DNA from: an uncultured Porphyromonadaceae bacterium
Lineage (GTDB): Bacteria > Bacteroidota > Bacteroidia > Bacteroidales > Muribaculaceae
Length of the DNA: 15,764 bases
Direction of reading: 5' to 3'
Assembly (NCBI GenBank): GCA_905193485.1
Contig: CAJJOX010000029.1
Coordinates: 1-15,764 of the forward strand
Made by a program: the position numbers and the translations under genes. The notes under the pieces are model-generated. The model was not told the origin of the DNA. It saw nothing but the letters and a program-made list of their open reading frames with translations, and ran no database searches. This document shows positions 7,551-14,999 of the stretch, in pieces; the first letter of the stretch is position 1, and each line of letters begins with the position of its first letter.

Positions 7551-7759
7551 TCAGACTAAGAAGTCGATCAGAAGGCATATCGCGAGCAAGATGCGCCGAC
7601 AACATAGAACGACATCACTGTGTCGTCTTTGTTTAAATCGAATACGGATTCAAACAACAACCAGTTGCCGTAGTATTCAAGACTTATCAAGCCATAGGGT
7701 TCAGGCGGTGTCGGACTATTATGATTTCCCTGCGTCGGTGATGGTGGAGGTGTGGTCAT
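7551..7759 (-). pseudogene. Small proline-rich membrane protein gene, apparently broken by a one-base frameshift
   Basis: From the ATG at 7759 the frame reads MTTPPPSPTQGNHN..., then LISLEYYGNWLLFESVFDLN, then DDTVMSFYVVGA, and stops at 7568 after CSRYAF. In the neighbouring frame, from about 7592 to a stop at 7551-7553, the sequence reads ILLAICLLIDFLV, a good second half for the hydrophobic segment begun by MSFYVVGA. Restoring one base near 7592-7597 would give a protein of 69 residues ending in a TM helix. The start lies about 50 bases downstream of a consensus promoter, which supports a real gene. It may be a decayed gene, an assembly or sequencing indel, or a 63-residue protein that truly ends at 7568. 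No canonical slippery heptamer is present for programmed frameshifting. Confidence 0.45.
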
Positions 7760-7816
7760 GTTTCTGTTGCTGAAGTGTGATATCGGTGGTTTTCTTCTGT
7801 GTGATTTATGTGCGTG

Positions 7817-7824
7817 CAAATGTA
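7817..7824 (-). promoter_or_regulatory. Bacteroidetes -7 box of the envelope-system operon
   Basis: On the minus strand this reads TACATTTG, a perfect TAnnTTTG. The region upstream (about 7848-7851) offers only a poor TTTA with a 23-base spacer, so the -33 box is weak and an activator may be needed. Transcription would begin near 7810, upstream of the small gene at 7759. I saw no equivalent box in 7486-7550 directly before the four-helix gene. Confidence 0.6.
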
Positions 7825-7886
7825 TTTATAATTGTGTGTCGGGATGTTAAATTGCTGTCGTGGATGTTTGGACGGTGTGTATGGTA

Positions 7887-8126
7887 TTATTTGACAGTCG
7901 GGTCGGTGTCGTTGCCGCCGAGGTTGCGGGAGATATCTGCGAAAAAGTCGTGATCGAGAATTCTGGAGATGCGGATGAGCAGCTCGGTGTCGATTGTCTT
8001 TCGATTGAAGATGTCGTAGATGTTGGCACGACCGCAGTTGAGCTCGGCCGCAAACCACCGTATGGTGTGTGATTTGGGCTGTTGGTCAAACACCGTTCTG
8101 ATCAGCTTTCCGACGTGGATCTGCAT
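7887..8126 (-). CDS. Small HTH (XRE/Cro-like) DNA-binding regulator
   Basis: 79 residues from ATG 8126, chosen because MQIHVGKLI is the usual start of this family and the frame upstream has no family-like sequence. Residues 21-43 form the helix-turn-helix (TIRWFAAELNCGRANIYDIF), followed by the conserved NRKTIDTELLIRISRILDHDFF. This compact regulator type is common in Bacteroidales, often beside phage-like or accessory genes. The target is not visible. Its stop lies 62 bases before the promoter box of the envelope-system operon on the same strand, so it may regulate that operon; this is positional inference. Upstream is a region of about 400 bases with no gene and no clear consensus promoter; TATCTTTC on the minus strand near 8183-8190 is a weak -7 candidate. 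Confidence 0.8.
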   Translation of the reverse strand: MQIHVGKLIRTVFDQQPKSHTIRWFAAELNCGRANIYDIFNRKTIDTELLIRISRILDHDFFADISRNLGGNDTDPTVK

Positions 8127-8526
8127 TTTGTGTCGCTGCTTATGTGGCCGCGACGGTTCCCATGTCGGCGGTAGGATGTTGTGAAAGATAAGCGCGGGAC
8201 CTGTCCGGTTTATCAAAACGGAGGTATCGCCAAACACCTTTCAAGAGATAAACAGTCAGATCCCACGTCAGATCGTATATCTCAAGATGCCCGGCTGACA
8301 GGAGCGGACGGGCAGGATATGCGAAAACATGGGCGTTGCCAACTGCTTTATTCCTCTTGGAGTTTATTTTGGCGATTTTCCGTTTTGGAATAAAGCGCGA
8401 AACGCTTATATATTATTATATGTATGGATGCGGCTCGCAGGCCGTATCGCTCACAAAATTACGCAAAAAAGGGTAGATGAGTCGCTCAATCGCGATTTTT
8501 TTCTTTTCGGTCGGGGGGGTGGCAGA
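8127..8526. other. 400-base region without a recognisable gene
   Basis: It lies between the DUF2752 stop and the HTH start, both on the minus strand. Frames on either strand give only short, basic or low-complexity peptides with no family resemblance. It holds the inverted repeat at 8345-8396, a small hairpin AAGCG-CGAAA-CGCTT (8393-8407), an AT-rich patch at about 8406-8424, and a G8 run within 8511-8520. I see no tRNA or known riboswitch. Confidence 0.6.
8345..8396. repeat. Perfect 10-base inverted repeat with 32-base loop
   Basis: GCTTTATTCC (8345-8354) and GGAATAAAGC (8387-8396) are exact reverse complements. The right arm overlaps the left arm of a second hairpin (8393-8397 with 8403-8407), so the two folds exclude each other. 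This could be a transcript structure or an operator for a dimeric regulator such as the neighbouring HTH protein. No function can be assigned. Confidence 0.55.
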
Positions 8527-8919
8527 TCAGAGTCCGATGATATTGCGTGCTATCCACCAGGCGAAGAATAGAATCACATAGGCGAGCATGGCGTGGCGGT
8601 GACACGCTATCCGGTTCACGGCGGTGCTGCCGGGGAGAAAGCCTGCTGTTCCCCACATGACGAAAAAGAGATAGGGGAGGGAAAGTGTCAGGAAAAGATT
8701 CTGCGAGAAGGCGCCTACGATGTCGCCGTGGAATGCGGCATACAGCGCACGCTGCATGCCGCAGCCGGGGCATTTAAGCCCGGTGAGGCTGTGGAACATG
8801 CACTGGGGCATCCACTGTGTGGCCATGGGGTCGAAGGCCGAGTAGATGATCACAATCATTATTGCGGCCATGATGACTGCCGCCATGATGATGAGCCGTT
8901 TACGGGTGATGGCGTCCAA
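8527..8919 (-). CDS. DUF2752 membrane protein
   Basis: 130 residues. The family signature is clear: FDP (29-31), then MPQCMFHSLTGLKCPGCGMQ (38-57) followed by RALYAAFHGD, with Cys40, Cys50 and Cys53. TM helices lie at about 9-27, 75-92 and 110-127. The family has no established function; the CPGCG cysteines suggest metal or redox chemistry. The start used is TTG at 8919, 3 bases after the stop of the preceding GYF_2/CD225 gene, because it keeps the basic segment RKR before TM1. An ATG at 8886 is the alternative and would trim 11 residues. Co-transcription with the upstream gene is likely, a pairing I recall as common in Bacteroidales. Confidence 0.87.
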   Translation of the reverse strand: MDAITRKRLIIMAAVIMAAIMIVIIYSAFDPMATQWMPQCMFHSLTGLKCPGCGMQRALYAAFHGDIVGAFSQNLFLTLSLPYLFFVMWGTAGFLPGSTAVNRIACHRHAMLAYVILFFAWWIARNIIGL

Positions 8920-8922
8920 TAG

Positions 8923-9420
8923 TTAACCGAAGGTGTGAGTATAGTATGAAGCACTGACGACGCCTGCGACAATCAGTATGGCGTAGATCACATAAATGGC
9001 TATAGCCGAAACGGCTGACGCAATGCCCCAGTTGCGGGCTTTCAGCGAGCTGTCGCGTGCGGCGTCGATGTTGCCGTTATACCAGTAGGAGTCGACTTTT
9101 GCGGCGTAGACAATCGAAACGATGCCCATTGGAAGGCAGCATAATATGGTGGTGAGTATTCCGAGCCACAGGTAGGTATTGGGGCGGTCGATGGCCGGCA
9201 TGCCGTGTGGCGGGCGCATGTGCTGAGCCTGGCCGGGGAGTGGCGGAACCGAACTGCCGAAAAGTGTCTGAAGCTCGGGAATATCACGAGCCGGAATCCA
9301 TTCGGGCATGCCTTCGCTCCAGACGAGCGTTTCGGGACGTATGCCGGCTTCGGCGAGTTCCGATAAACTGGCCGGGCCTTCGGTCTGCCGCCGGGAGTTG
9401 ACGTAATAATAGGTTTTCAT
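8923..9420 (-). CDS. GYF_2 domain plus CD225/dispanin-type membrane protein
   Basis: 165 residues. Residues 2-51 are a GYF_2 domain (YYYVNSRRQTEGPASLSEL, then TLVWSEGMPEWIPARDI), a proposed peptide-binding module. After a proline-rich linker (about 57-80), residues 83-155 form the CD225-like pair of TM helices, with LGILTTILCCLPMGIVSIVY, AAKVDSYW, and ARNWGIAS before TM2. With this topology the GYF_2 domain is expected on the cytoplasmic side. It is the first gene of a two-gene unit with the DUF2752 gene, transcribed from a consensus box 57 bases upstream. The cellular role is unknown. Confidence 0.9.
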   Translation of the reverse strand: MKTYYYVNSRRQTEGPASLSELAEAGIRPETLVWSEGMPEWIPARDIPELQTLFGSSVPPLPGQAQHMRPPHGMPAIDRPNTYLWLGILTTILCCLPMGIVSIVYAAKVDSYWYNGNIDAARDSSLKARNWGIASAVSAIAIYVIYAILIVAGVVSASYYTHTFG

Positions 9421-9476
9421 AATGCCGAGAATTGTTATGCTGACGTATGGGGGCGCCGATCATCGTTTGGCGCATA

Positions 9477-9484
9477 CAAAGGTA
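9477..9484 (-). promoter_or_regulatory. Bacteroidetes -7 box for the GYF_2/DUF2752 pair
   Basis: The minus strand reads TACCTTTG, a perfect TAnnTTTG, 57 bases before the ATG at 9420. No good TTTG was found 19-21 bases further upstream, so the -33 element is weak. Confidence 0.6.
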
Positions 9485-9628
9485 ATATAAATTCGGATGG
9501 AAGCCATTGATCTGATCGGATTTTATGTCGTCATTGCGTCGGAAAGGTTGAAAAACAACGGAAAGAGAGGGTGTGGAATCGTAAAACGCCGATTTGGTGA
9601 GGGAATATTTTTAATAGTTTGCAAAATA

Positions 9629-9660
9629 TTTGGTAATTAGAAAATTAGTGCGTAATTTTG
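9629..9660 (+). promoter_or_regulatory. Promoter of the rpsL (str/S10) operon
   Basis: TTTG at 9629-9632 and TAATTTTG at 9653-9660 are separated by 20 bases, an exact match to the Bacteroidetes sigma-ABfr promoter TTTG-N19-21-TAnnTTTG. Transcription should start near 9667, leaving a leader of about 140 bases before rpsL. The surrounding region 9590-9660 is AT-rich and contains a 7-base inverted repeat (9604-9610 with 9624-9630) reaching the -33 box. Apart from this promoter, the divergent one at 9477-9484 and the leader hairpin, the 388-base gap 9421-9808 shows no gene. Confidence 0.82.
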
Positions 9661-9699
9661 CATCGCTTTTAAGCATAAAAAGGACGCTGATTGTTGCTA

Positions 9700-9713
9700 A
9701 TCCATTGGTGGAT
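9700..9713 (+). promoter_or_regulatory. Small hairpin in the rpsL leader
   Basis: ATCCA-TTGG-TGGAT forms a 5-base-pair hairpin in the predicted leader, about 95 bases before rpsL. It is short and could occur by chance. Ribosomal operons are often autoregulated through leader structure, but nothing here identifies the ligand. Confidence 0.3.
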
Positions 9714-9808
9714 AATGCGATAATTGGCCTCTGATGTGTGATGAAGCAAATCGAAACAGACAAAGACAAACAGATTTAATAAACGAAAAAGTAAAACAAA
9801 GAACTAAG

Positions 9809-10192
9809 ATGCCTACGATTCAGCAATTAGTAAGAAAAGGACGTGTAGCTCTTGAGGATAAGAGTAAGTCGCCTGCACTTGACTCATGCCCGCAGCGTCG
9901 CGGTGTGTGCGTGCGCGTTTACACCACCACCCCCAAGAAGCCTAACTCGGCAATGCGTAAAGTGGCCCGTGTGCGCCTCACCAATGGTAAAGAAGTCAAC
10001 TCCTACATCCCCGGTGAAGGTCACAATCTTCAGGAACACTCGATCGTGCTCGTTCGCGGCGGTCGTGTTAAGGACCTCCCCGGTGTGCGCTATCACATTG
10101 TCCGCGGCACTCTCGACACCAGCGGTGTGAAAGATCGCACCCAGCGTCGCTCGAAATACGGTGCAAAACGTCCGAAAGCAGCCAAGAAGTAA
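9809..10192 (+). CDS. rpsL: 30S ribosomal protein S12
   Basis: 127 residues, normal length. The start at 9809 gives [12 protein letters not shown], the universal S12 N-terminus; a frame extending up to 9734 adds 25 residues with no family resemblance and is rejected. The decoding-centre loop [10 protein letters not shown] (39-48) and the loop GGRVKDLPG (84-92) are intact. Lys43 and Lys88, where streptomycin resistance changes occur in other bacteria, are unchanged, as is Asp89, the residue that is methylthiolated in some species. It is the first gene of the operon, followed by a 217-base gap before rpsG that is long for this cluster. Confidence 0.98.
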   Translation: MPTIQQLVRKGRVALEDKSKSPALDSCPQRRGVCVRVYTTTPKKPNSAMRKVARVRLTNGKEVNSYIPGEGHNLQEHSIVLVRGGRVKDLPGVRYHIVRGTLDTSGVKDRTQRRSKYGAKRPKAAKK

Positions 10193-10228
10193 TTCGTCCA
10201 CTGCTATTCTTGCCACACAGACCCCAAT

Positions 10229-10250
10229 CGGCCGCGGGGTAATGCGGCCG
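10229..10250 (+). promoter_or_regulatory. GC-rich hairpin in the rpsL-rpsG gap
   Basis: CGGCCGC (10229-10235) pairs perfectly with GCGGCCG (10244-10250) around the loop GGGGTAAT. An alternative pairing is ACCCC (10221-10225) with GGGGT (10236-10240), so two folds compete. No U run follows, so it is not a typical terminator. In Escherichia coli the rpsL-rpsG spacer carries the S7 autoregulatory site; an equivalent role here, or RNA processing or stability, is inference. Confidence 0.5.
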
Positions 10251-10409
10251 GCGAAATAAAGAATAAAAACGAGTTGTTAAACTTCGCTTTTTGATTTATT
10301 TGGAAGGCTAATTCGATGGTTGAGTAAATGGCGCGTCAGAGGACGCCCGTTGAAGATGAAAGATGCAGCAACCAAGCAAACAAAAAACGACAAATCAGTA
10401 AACTGACAA

Positions 10410-10886
10410 ATGAGAAAGGCAAAACCTAAAAAACGGATCGTACTGCCTGATCCCGTTTTCAATGATGTAAGAGTGTCGAAATTCGTCAACCACTTGATGT
10501 ATGACGGCAAAAAGAACACCGCTTACACAATATTCTACAGCGCACTTGAGACTGTGAAGTCGAAATTGCCCAACGAGGAGAAAACAGCCCTCGAAATCTG
10601 GAAAAAAGCCCTCGAAAATGTGACTCCCCAGGTCGAAGTGAAATCACGCCGAGTAGGCGGCGCCACCTTCCAGGTGCCTACCGAAATCCGTCCCGACCGC
10701 AAAGAGTCGATCTCGATGAAAAACCTTATTCTTTACGCCCGCAAACGCGGCGGCAAGACAATGGCCGATAAGCTCGCAGCCGAAATTGTCGACGCTTACA
10801 ATGATCAGGGCGGCGCATTCAAGCGCAAGGAAGATATGCACAAGATGGCCGAAGCCAACCGCGCATTCGCTCACTTCCGTTTCTAA
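10410..10886 (+). CDS. rpsG: 30S ribosomal protein S7
   Basis: 158 residues, normal length. It starts [20 protein letters not shown] and contains the RNA-binding segment [19 protein letters not shown] and the C-terminal NRAFAHFRF characteristic of S7, which nucleates the 30S head on 16S rRNA and contacts the E site. The gap to fusA is 48 bases. Confidence 0.98.
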   Translation: MRKAKPKKRIVLPDPVFNDVRVSKFVNHLMYDGKKNTAYTIFYSALETVKSKLPNEEKTALEIWKKALENVTPQVEVKSRRVGGATFQVPTEIRPDRKESISMKNLILYARKRGGKTMADKLAAEIVDAYNDQGGAFKRKEDMHKMAEANRAFAHFRF

Positions 10887-10934
10887 TCGACAATTATCAA
10901 TTGTTATTGAACAATACACTCACAAAAGAATAAA

Positions 10935-13061
10935 ATGAGCAAAGCAGACGAACTTCTGAAATATACCCGCAATATCGGTATTATGGCTCACATCGACGCC
11001 GGCAAAACGACCACGTCGGAGCGTATACTCTTCTACACGGGTAAAACTCATAAAATCGGCGAAGTGCACGATGGCGCCGCTACCATGGACTGGATGGAAC
11101 AGGAGCAGGAACGCGGCATTACAATCACCTCCGCCGCTACAACCGCCTTCTGGAACTACGACGGCGACAAATATAAAATCAATCTTATCGACACTCCGGG
11201 ACACGTCGACTTCACCGTTGAGGTTGAACGCTCGCTCCGCGTGCTCGACGGTGCCGTGGCGACTTTCTGCGCCGTCGGCGGCGTAGAGCCTCAGTCGGAA
11301 ACCGTATGGCGTCAGGCAGACAAATACAATGTCCCCCGCATCGGCTACGTGAACAAAATGGACCGTTCGGGTGCCAACTTCTTTGAGGTTGTGCGCCAGC
11401 TTAAGGATGTGCTCGGCGCAAATCCCTGCCCCATCCAGATCCCTATCGGTGCCGAAGAAACATTCAAAGGCATTATCGACCTCATCCGTATGAAGGCCAT
11501 TTTCTGGCATGATGAAACGATGGGCGCCGATTATGAAATCGAAGATATCCCTGCCAACCTTCAGGCTGAGGCCGAAGAGTGGCGCGACAAGATGCTCGAG
11601 AAAGTGGCCGAATATGACGACGTGATGATGGAGAAATATTTCGACGATCCCTCCACAATCACCGAAGAGGAGATCCGCCGCGCTATCCGTAAGGCCACGC
11701 TCTCGATGGATATCGTGCCGATGACACTCGGCTCCTCGTTCAAGAACAAAGGCGTTCAGCCCCTTCTCGACAATATCTGCGCTTATCTTCCCAGCCCTCT
11801 TGACGGTGGCGCTATCGAAGGACGCGATCCTTCCGATCCCGACAAGATCGAGACACGCAAGCCTCTTCCTGAAGAGCCCATGTGCTCGCTCGCATTCAAG
11901 ATCGCGACCGATCCCTATGTAGGCCGCCTCACTTTCTTCCGTGTCTACTCCGGTAATGTGGTTGCCGGCACCTATATCCTCAATGCTCGTTCCGGAAAGA
12001 AAGAGCGCGTGTCGCGTCTTTTCCAGATGCACTCCAACAAGCAGAACGCAATGGAGGAAATCGGTTGCGGCGACATCGGCGCAGGCGTCGGTTTCAAGGA
12101 TATCCGCACCGGCGACACACTTTGTGATGAAAATCACCCCATCGTGCTCGAGGCAATGGAATTCCCCGAACCGGTGATTGGTATTGCCGTTGAGCCCAAA
12201 ACTCAGAAAGACCTCGACAAACTCGGCGTCGGACTTCAGAAACTCGCCGAAGAGGATCCTACATTCCGTGTCCAGACCAATGAAGAAACCGGCCAGACCG
12301 TCATCTCGGGCATGGGTGAGCTTCACCTCGATATCATCATTGACCGTCTGCGCCGCGAATTCAAGGTAGAATGCAACCAGGGTCGTCCGCAGGTTACTTA
12401 CAAGGAAGCCATCACCGCTCCTGTCGAACTCCGCGAAGTGTTCAAGAAACAGACCGGCGGCCGCGGTAAATTCGCCGATATCATCGTTCGCGTCGAACCC
12501 GTCGACGAAGGCTTCGAAGGCAATCTTCAGTTTGTCGACGAAGTGAAGGGCGGCAACATCCCCAAGGAATATATCCCCTCGATTCAGAAAGGATTCCAGA
12601 CCGCAATGAAAAACGGTGTGCTCGCCGGCTTCCCCGTCGAACAGCTTAAGGTGACCGTGCTTGACGGTTCGTTCCACCCGGTCGACTCCGACCAGCTTTC
12701 ATTCGAGCTCTGCGCTATATCGGCATTCAAGAAAGCATCTGAAAAGGCCGGTCCCGTGCTTCTCGAGCCGATCATGAAGATTGAGGTCGTCACTCCCGAA
12801 GAGTCGATGGGCGATGTGATCAGCGACCTTAACAAACGTCGCGGTCAGGTCGAAGGTATGGAAACCAGCCGTTCCGGCGCCCGTGTAGTGAAAGCCAAGG
12901 CTCCGCTCGCCGAGATGTTCGGCTATGTGACGGCTCTCCGTACGATCACTTCAGGCCGTGCCACCAGCACCATGTCGTTCAGCCACTACAGCGAAGTGAG
13001 CTCCTCTATCGCCCGCAATGTCCTCACCGAATGCCAGGGCCGTGTTGACCTTCTCAAGTAA
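10935..13061 (+). CDS. fusA: Translation elongation factor G
   Basis: 708 residues, full length. The G domain is complete: G1 AHIDAGKTT (18-26), switch I RGITI (60-64), G3 DTPGH (86-90) and G4 NKMD (140-143). All catalytic motifs are intact, so this is the canonical GTP-hydrolysing translocase rather than a degenerate paralogue. Domain IV residues such as GRGKFAD and GSFHPVDS, and the C-terminal SHYSEV region, are present. Codon use is strongly GC-ending compared with the envelope-system operon. A long open frame on the opposite strand (10920-12677) is a by-product of this bias. rpsJ follows after 21 bases, with no tuf gene between, as is usual for Bacteroidetes. Confidence 0.98.
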   Translation: MSKADELLKYTRNIGIMAHIDAGKTTTSERILFYTGKTHKIGEVHDGAATMDWMEQEQERGITITSAATTAFWNYDGDKYKINLIDTPGHVDFTVEVERSLRVLDGAVATFCAVGGVEPQSETVWRQADKYNVPRIGYVNKMDRSGANFFEVVRQLKDVLGANPCPIQIPIGAEETFKGIIDLIRMKAIFWHDETMGADYEIEDIPANLQAEAEEWRDKMLEKVAEYDDVMMEKYFDDPSTITEEEIRRAIRKATLSMDIVPMTLGSSFKNKGVQPLLDNICAYLPSPLDGGAIEGRDPSDPDKIETRKPLPEEPMCSLAFKIATDPYVGRLTFFRVYSGNVVAGTYILNARSGKKERVSRLFQMHSNKQNAMEEIGCGDIGAGVGFKDIRTGDTLCDENHPIVLEAMEFPEPVIGIAVEPKTQKDLDKLGVGLQKLAEEDPTFRVQTNEETGQTVISGMGELHLDIIIDRLRREFKVECNQGRPQVTYKEAITAPVELREVFKKQTGGRGKFADIIVRVEPVDEGFEGNLQFVDEVKGGNIPKEYIPSIQKGFQTAMKNGVLAGFPVEQLKVTVLDGSFHPVDSDQLSFELCAISAFKKASEKAGPVLLEPIMKIEVVTPEESMGDVISDLNKRRGQVEGMETSRSGARVVKAKAPLAEMFGYVTALRTITSGRATSTMSFSHYSEVSSSIARNVLTECQGRVDLLK

Positions 13062-13082
13062 AATAATAAATCATTCAACAAT

Positions 13083-13388
13083 ATGAGCCAGAAAATCAGA
13101 ATCAAATTGAAATCCTACGACCATGACTTGGTTGACAAGTCGGCCGAAAAGATTGTGAAGACGGTCAAGAGCACAGGTGCTGTCATCAGCGGTCCTATAC
13201 CTCTGCCCACCCACAAACGCATCTTCACTGTCAACCGCTCGACATTCGTCAACAAGAAATCGCGCGAGCAGTTTCAGCTTTCAAGCTACAAGCGTCTCAT
13301 CGACATCTTCAACTCCACAGCCAAGACTGTCGATGCCCTCATGAAGCTTGAGCTCCCCAGCGGCGTTGATGTCGAAATCAAGGTCTAA
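13083..13388 (+). CDS. rpsJ: 30S ribosomal protein S10
   Basis: 101 residues, normal length. It has the S10 signature [20 protein letters not shown], the loop [18 protein letters not shown], and the C-terminal [12 protein letters not shown]10 is a 30S head protein and, as NusE, also takes part in antitermination and transcription-translation coupling in other bacteria. It opens the S10 part of the cluster, with a 52-base AT-rich gap before rplC. Confidence 0.98.
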   Translation: MSQKIRIKLKSYDHDLVDKSAEKIVKTVKSTGAVISGPIPLPTHKRIFTVNRSTFVNKKSREQFQLSSYKRLIDIFNSTAKTVDALMKLELPSGVDVEIKV

Positions 13389-13440
13389 GCAGTTTCATTA
13401 AATCAACATTCACGACAATCATTTTTTAAAACTTAGAGAA

Positions 13441-14061
13441 ATGCCAGGATTATTAGGAAAGAAAATCGGAATGACATCCGTTTTCAGTGCCGACGGCAAA
13501 AACGTGCCGTGCACTGTTATCGAAGTAGGTCCTTGTGTTGTTACTCAGATTAAAACTCTTGAAAATGACGGTTATGAAGCTCTTCAGCTCGGTTTTGAGC
13601 AGAAAAAGGAGAAGCATACGACCAAGCCTATGGCAGGCCATTTCCAGAAGGCAGGAGTAGCACCGCAGCGCCACTTGGCCGAGTTCAAAGGTTTTGAAGG
13701 CGAATACAAGCTCGGCGACACAATCACCGTCGACAATCTCTTCGCTGAAACCGACTTCGTTGACATTCAGGGAACATCAAAAGGTAAGGGATACCAGGGC
13801 GTTGTCAAGCGTCACGGATTCGGCGGCGTAGGCCAGTCGACCCACGGCCAGCACAACCGCCAGCGCAAGCCCGGTTCGATCGGTGCCTGCTCCTATCCCG
13901 CGAAAGTGTTCAAAGGCATGCGCATGGCAGGCCAGATGGGCAACGAAAATGTCACCGTGCAGAACTTGCAGGTAATCAAAGTGCTTCCCGAACACAATCT
14001 TTTGATGATCAAGGGTTCAATCCCCGGAAGTAAAGGTTCAATCGTAATAATTGAGAAATAA
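13441..14061 (+). CDS. rplC: 50S ribosomal protein L3
   Basis: 206 residues, the usual length. [15 protein letters not shown] at the start and the loop [20 protein letters not shown], with [14 protein letters not shown] after it, are diagnostic of L3; the loop reaches toward the peptidyl transferase centre. Its TAA stop shares the A of the rplD ATG (TAATG), indicating translational coupling with rplD. Confidence 0.98.
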   Translation: MPGLLGKKIGMTSVFSADGKNVPCTVIEVGPCVVTQIKTLENDGYEALQLGFEQKKEKHTTKPMAGHFQKAGVAPQRHLAEFKGFEGEYKLGDTITVDNLFAETDFVDIQGTSKGKGYQGVVKRHGFGGVGQSTHGQHNRQRKPGSIGACSYPAKVFKGMRMAGQMGNENVTVQNLQVIKVLPEHNLLMIKGSIPGSKGSIVIIEK

Positions 14062-14681
14062 TGGAACTCGCAATATACAACATAAAAGGAGAAGACACCG
14101 GCCGCAAAGCTCAGCTTAACGACGAGGTGTTTGCAATCGACGCAAACGAGCACGCCGTTTATCTCGATGTCAAACAGTATCTGGCCAACCAGCGTCAGGG
14201 CACTCACAAATCGAAAGAACGCAGCGAAGTTTCGGGCTCAACCCGCAAACTCCACAAACAGAAAGGTGGCGGCGGCGCACGTATCGGTGATATCAATTCG
14301 CCCGTACTTGTTGGCGGCGGCCGCGTTTTCGGTCCCCGTCCCCGCGACTATCGCTTCAAACTCAACAAAAAAGTTAAGCAGCTCGCCCGCAAATCAGCTC
14401 TCACCTACAAAGTGCAGGACAACGCTATCAAAGTGATCGAAGACTTCACTTTTGATGCCCCGAAGACTAAAGATTTTGTAAATTTTGCTAAAAATCTTCA
14501 AGCCGAAGGCAAAAAGCTCCTCCTCGTTTTAGCAGGTCAGAATAAAAACGTATATTTGTCAGCTCGTAATGTTCCGGGTGCGCAAATCATTACCGCATCG
14601 GACATTAACACGTATGCCATCATGCACAGCAACGCTATCCTCCTCACGGAAGGTAGCCTTGACGTAATTAATAATCTTTAA
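14061..14681 (+). CDS. rplD: 50S ribosomal protein L4
   Basis: 206 residues, typical. The long tunnel loop is present and normal ([20 protein letters not shown] followed by [18 protein letters not shown]); this is the loop where macrolide-resistance changes occur in other bacteria. Its start overlaps the rplC stop by one base. In Escherichia coli L4 autoregulates the S10 operon; no such leader element can be recognised here. Confidence 0.98.
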   Translation: MELAIYNIKGEDTGRKAQLNDEVFAIDANEHAVYLDVKQYLANQRQGTHKSKERSEVSGSTRKLHKQKGGGGARIGDINSPVLVGGGRVFGPRPRDYRFKLNKKVKQLARKSALTYKVQDNAIKVIEDFTFDAPKTKDFVNFAKNLQAEGKKLLLVLAGQNKNVYLSARNVPGAQIITASDINTYAIMHSNAILLTEGSLDVINNL

Positions 14682-14702
14682 CCAAAAGGAGAAATTACAA
14701 CA

Positions 14703-14993
14703 ATGGATATCACAATCGAACCCATAGTTACCGAAAAGGCAACTAAGCTTACCGACAAGCTTAACCGTTACACCTTCCGCGTTTCTCCCGAAGCCAACAA
14801 GTATCAGATCAAGGCACTTGTTGAAAAGCTTTATGGCGTAAAGGTCGAACGCGTCAACACTGCTGTCGTGAGAGGCAAAAACAAGTCGCGCTGGACAAAG
14901 AGCGGCCTCCTCAAAGGTAGCACCTCAGCCTACAAAAAAGCGTATATCACAGTAGGCGAAGGTCAAACTATTGACTTTTATAGCAACATATAA
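14703..14993 (+). CDS. rplW: 50S ribosomal protein L23
   Basis: 96 residues, normal length. It starts MDITIEPIVTEKATKL and contains YTFRVSPEANKYQIKALVE and KLYGVKVERVNT, the L23 core at the tunnel exit where chaperones and SRP dock. An AAGGAG Shine-Dalgarno-like sequence lies at 14686-14691, 11 bases before the ATG; such strong motifs are uncommon in Bacteroidetes. rplB follows after 6 bases. Confidence 0.97.
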   Translation: MDITIEPIVTEKATKLTDKLNRYTFRVSPEANKYQIKALVEKLYGVKVERVNTAVVRGKNKSRWTKSGLLKGSTSAYKKAYITVGEGQTIDFYSNI

Positions 14994-14999
14994 TAGAAA

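Noticed and set aside
8181..8571. Plus-strand open frames of 70-80 codons in the gene-free region
   Set aside because: They overlap each other, have no recognisable domain or start signal, and run into the DUF2752 gene.
8593..8922. 109-codon plus-strand frame opposite the DUF2752 gene
   Set aside because: Low-complexity His/Glu/Gly peptide; the opposite strand carries the clear DUF2752 signature.
9734..9808. 25-residue N-terminal extension of S12
   Set aside because: The extension is Asn/Arg/Gln-rich with no S12 resemblance; MPTIQQLV at 9809 is the family start.
10920..12677. 585-codon open frame on the minus strand opposite fusA
   Set aside because: It is a mirror of the GC-biased fusA codons; the peptide has no family resemblance, while the plus strand encodes a complete EF-G.
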